From contig JAJDAJ010000094.1 of the NCBI GenBank assembly GCA_029261925.1, positions 1-44,073 on the forward strand: a stretch of DNA of 44,073 bases. The letters are read 5' to 3'. The position numbers were made by a program, and so were the translations under genes. This DNA comes from Deltaproteobacteria bacterium. Lineage in GTDB: Bacteria; Myxococcota_A; UBA9160; SZUA-336. The notes beneath the pieces are model-generated. The model was not told the DNA's origin. It saw nothing but the letters and a program-made list of their open reading frames with translations, and ran no database searches. Of this stretch, positions 41,901 through 44,073 are shown in pieces. Positions within the stretch are counted from its first letter, which is position 1; each line of letters begins with the position of its first letter.

Positions 41901-43698
41901 CGCCCGCAAGGGGAAGCTGCTGGCGGCGTTCAACCACCTGCACGTCTTCATCGATCCGGACCCCGACCCGGAGAGCTCCTGGAAGGAGCGTGTGCGCCTC
42001 TTCGAGCTGGAGCGCTCCACCTGGGCCGACTACGCCCCCGGGTTGATCAGCGAGGGTGGCGGCGTCTTCGAGCGCAGTGCCCGTCGCGTGGAGCTCTCGG
42101 CACAGATGCGCGAGATGCTCAGGGTCGAGGACGAGGAGATGAGCGGAGAGCAGCTCATCCGGGCGGTCCTGAGCATGCCCGTCGACCTGCTCTGGAACGG
42201 CGGCATCGGCACCTACGTGAAGGCGTCGAGCGAGTCGCACGTGGACGTGGGCGACAAGGCCAGCGAGGCCGTGCGCATCGACGCCCGCGATCTCAAGGCG
42301 CGGGTGGTCGGAGAGGGCGGAAACCTCGGACTGACGCAGCTCGCGCGCGTCGAGTACGCGCTCGCGGGCGGGCGCATCAACACCGACGCCCTGGACAACT
42401 CCGGCGGCGTGGACCTGTCCGATCACGAGGTGAACTACAAGCTGCTGCTCGCCCGGCCACTGGCCGACGGCGTGATCGACGAGCCCGGGCGCAGCAGCGT
42501 GCTGCGCGACTGCGTCAAGCCCGCCGACGCGCTGGTGCTGGGCAACAACGAGTCCCAGGGCCGCTGCGTGTCGATCGACCAGATCCGCTCGTGGCAGGAC
42601 CCCGAGCGCATGGCGCTGGCCGTCGACTACCTGGAACGCCGCGGCGGCCTCGTGCCCGAGCTCGAGTTCCTGCCGGACCGCGAGACCGTGCGCCAGCGCG
42701 CGAGCCAGTCCGGCACGCGCCGGGGCTTCGCCCGGCCCGAGGTCTGCGTGCTGCTCGGCTACACCAAGCAGCTGGTCAAGCGCGAGCTGATCGCGTCGGA
42801 CGTTCCGGACCAGGCCGTGTACGCCCCGCTGTACGCCGACTACTTCCCGGCACAGCTCCGCGAGCGCTTCGCCGACGCCGCGGCCCGGCACCCGCTGCGC
42901 CGCGAGATCACCGCCACCTGCATCGCCAACCGCGTGATCGACCTGGCCGGAGTGACGCTCGTGCCCGAGCTCTCGCAGGCGCTCGGCTTCGGCCCCGCCG
43001 AGGTCGTGGCCGCTTACCACCTGGCCGACCTGATCTGCGACGCACAGGAGCTGCGCGACGAGCTCGAGTCACTCGAGGTCGCCGAGACCCTGCGCCTGCG
43101 CTCGCGCCTGCGCATCGAGGACGGCGTGCGCGTGATGGCCGGCGTGCTGCTCGGTCTGGAGGCATGTGCGAGCTTCACGCCCGAGCAGCTCCGCGACCGC
43201 CGCAAGTCGCTGCGCGAGCTGCGCGGCCTGGTTCCCGGCTGCCTGAGCGCGACCGAGATCGCACAGGTGCAGCACCACGCGGCCAAGCTCGTCGAGCGCG
43301 GCCTGCCCGAGGTGCTGGCACTGCGCATCGAGCAGATCCCCGTGCTCGCGCGCTGCCAGGGCGCACTGGCCGTGGCCGCCGAGACCGGCCGGCCGCTCGC
43401 CGAGATCACCGGGCTCCACGCCCGCGTGGGCGAGGCCGCCCGCATCTCCTTCCTGCTCGCACGCCTCGAGGAGACCGACCGCTCCGACCCGTGGCGCCGC
43501 GTGGCCGCCGAGTCCCTGCACGTCGAGATGCTCCAGGCCCAGCGCGACCTGACCCGCCGCGCCTGCGCCGCCGGCGACGTGGTCGTGGACCCCGCCCGCA
43601 TCCGCCAGCTCGACGCCATCGTCGACCAGATCCAGGCCGAGGACCCCGACATGGCGGCCCTGCTCGTCCTGTCGCAGCAGATCCGCCGCCTCTGCTGA
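38980..43698 (+). CDS. NAD-specific glutamate dehydrogenase, giant (GDH-160/180) class
   Basis: This 1572-residue enzyme oxidises L-glutamate to 2-oxoglutarate and ammonia with NAD+. Long N-terminal ACT-like regulatory segments (about 1-650, e.g. [27 protein letters not shown]) precede the catalytic core (about 770-1330). There the family motifs are clear: [44 protein letters not shown] (substrate lysines), [36 protein letters not shown] (NAD loop) and [11 protein letters not shown]. A helical C-terminus follows. Length fits the Pseudomonas/Streptomyces type. The GTG at 38980 gives a plausible start without a strong Shine-Dalgarno. It stands alone; a tRNA-Ser gene follows 82 bp later. Confidence 0.95.
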   Translation: [1572 protein letters not shown]

Positions 43699-43706
43699 GC
43701 TGCGGC

Positions 43707-43729
43707 CCGGAGCCCCGAGCCCGCTCCGG
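43707..43729 (+). terminator. Hairpin downstream of the glutamate dehydrogenase gene
   Basis: CCGGAGC (43707-43713) and GCTCCGG (43723-43729) form a 7-bp stem with a 9-nt loop, 8 bases after the stop. The T-run is absent. Confidence 0.35.
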
Positions 43730-43767
43730 AGCGCCCGCAAACGGCTGCCCGGCCGGGTTCGATCGGC

Positions 43768-43773
43768 TAGTCT
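43768..43773 (+). promoter_or_regulatory. -10 box of tRNA-Ser
   Basis: TAGTCT lies 7 bp upstream of the tRNA 5' end. It resembles the TAGCCT and TAGAAT boxes elsewhere in the window. TTCGAT (43758-43763) is too close to serve as -35, so the rest of the promoter is not identified. Confidence 0.35.
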
Positions 43774-43780
43774 CCCGCGC

Positions 43781-43870
43781 GGAGAGATGCCGGAGCGGTT
43801 GAACGGGGCGGTCTCGAAAACCGTTGAGGGCGCAAGCCTTCCCAGGGTTCGAATCCCTGTCTCTCCGCCA
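43781..43870 (+). tRNA. serU: tRNA-Ser(CGA)
   Basis: The 90-nt gene folds as a class II tRNA. The acceptor stem GGAGAGA/TCTCTCC is followed by discriminator G and encoded CCA. The anticodon stem GCGGT/ACCGT encloses loop CTCGAAA with anticodon CGA (43815-43817), reading UCG serine codons. The long variable arm (TGAGGGCGCAAGCCTT) is the serine hallmark, and the T arm is CAGGG-TTCGAAT-CCCTG. The symbol follows E. coli usage for the CGA isoacceptor. Confidence 0.98.
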
Positions 43871-44073
43871 GCCTGAGCGCCCACCCGCGCCCCGGCCATT
43901 CCCCCCGCGGCACCCGTGCCGGCCGCGTGCGGGGACGAGATTTCGCCCGACCCGATCGGCGCTCACTGCGAGAAGTCCAGGCGCCGCAGGCGATTCCCTG
44001 GACGCGAGCCGGGAACCGGGCGGATACTATGCGGCGAACGGCCGGCTCAGTGTGTCGGTCAATAACATGTTAG
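43871..44073. other. Intergenic end of window with possible promoter
   Basis: No gene is complete here. A GGCAC-CC-GTGCC hairpin lies near 43911. TACTAT (44025-44030) is a reasonable -10, with no clear -35. An ATG at 44068 occurs 5 bases before the window ends without a ribosome site, so no gene start is claimed. Confidence 0.4.

Noticed and set aside
38986..43020. A 1344-codon open frame antisense to the glutamate dehydrogenase gene
   Set aside because: It mirrors the third-position GC of the real gene, has no recognisable domain and low-complexity composition; long antisense frames are expected in DNA this GC-rich.
44068..44073. Start of another gene at the right edge
   Set aside because: Only ATG plus three bases are in the window, with no ribosome site; not enough to support a call.

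Overview
This window is very GC-rich chromosomal DNA with densely packed genes. It comes from a flagellated, piliated Gram-negative bacterium of deltaproteobacterial type (Myxococcota, Desulfobacterota or Binatota are all possible). The basis is a short flagellin, a PilY1/FimT/PilVWX pilin set with sigma-54-type promoters, a DUF1329 protein, a TIGR04211 SH3 protein, a fused SpmAB protein and a large NAD-glutamate dehydrogenase. Placement below that level is not supported by what I can see. The content is mostly housekeeping and surface or motility genes. I see no insertion sequence, prophage, CRISPR array or rRNA.

Layout. 0-4.3 kb: flagellin (-) with a hairpin leader, a GNAT acetyltransferase (+), ispG (+), then a tandem pair of 31-bp hairpin repeats facing a Gfo/Idh/MocA-like protein (-). 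4.3-10 kb: FAD oxidoreductase, DUF1329 protein, a small Sm/SH3-like protein, a histidinol-phosphatase-like IMPase and an HDOD/degenerate-GGDEF protein. 10-14 kb: transketolase (+), then a coupled three-gene (-) unit (unknown protein, SDR, nucleoside deoxyribosyltransferase). 14-18 kb: a small membrane protein, an Hpt protein, a REC-GGDEF diguanylate cyclase and a PAC2 protein (+), then PilZ (-), metF (-) and PilZ (+). 18-29.4 kb: the pilus region, with fimT-pilV-pilW-pilX (-) and pilY1-pilY2 (+) separated by an acyl-CoA dehydrogenase (Mcd-like), a secretin-N-like protein and groES-groEL. 29.4-34.5 kb: a (-) run of purU, DUF815 ATPase, SH3 protein, SpmAB and a degenerate aldolase/dehydrogenase. 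34.5-35.2 kb: a gene-free stretch that looks like a free-standing structured RNA gene. 35.2-44 kb: glycosidase-like protein and K+ channel (+), QueG-like protein and acyltransferase (-), giant glutamate dehydrogenase (+), tRNA-Ser(CGA).

Two observations stand out. First, about 34665-34956 carries a good sigma-70 promoter (TTGATC-17 bp-TACTCT), three consecutive GC hairpins, a 12-nt perfect complement of the usual 16S rRNA 3' end, a 14-codon micro-ORF, several competing helices and an intrinsic terminator ending in T6. I do not recognise it as any known RNA family. Second, the two separated pilus units share almost the same 17-bp sigma-54 promoter and a bipartite upstream element (dyad GCGCA-N5-TGCGC plus CGCAG-N2-TTTTCGCG) in opposite orientations relative to the genes. 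This suggests one enhancer-binding activator controlling minor pilins and the PilY1 adhesin together. c-di-GMP and phosphorelay parts (two PilZ proteins, Hpt, REC-GGDEF, HDOD-GGDEF-like) sit around these motility genes, but a functional link between them is inference.
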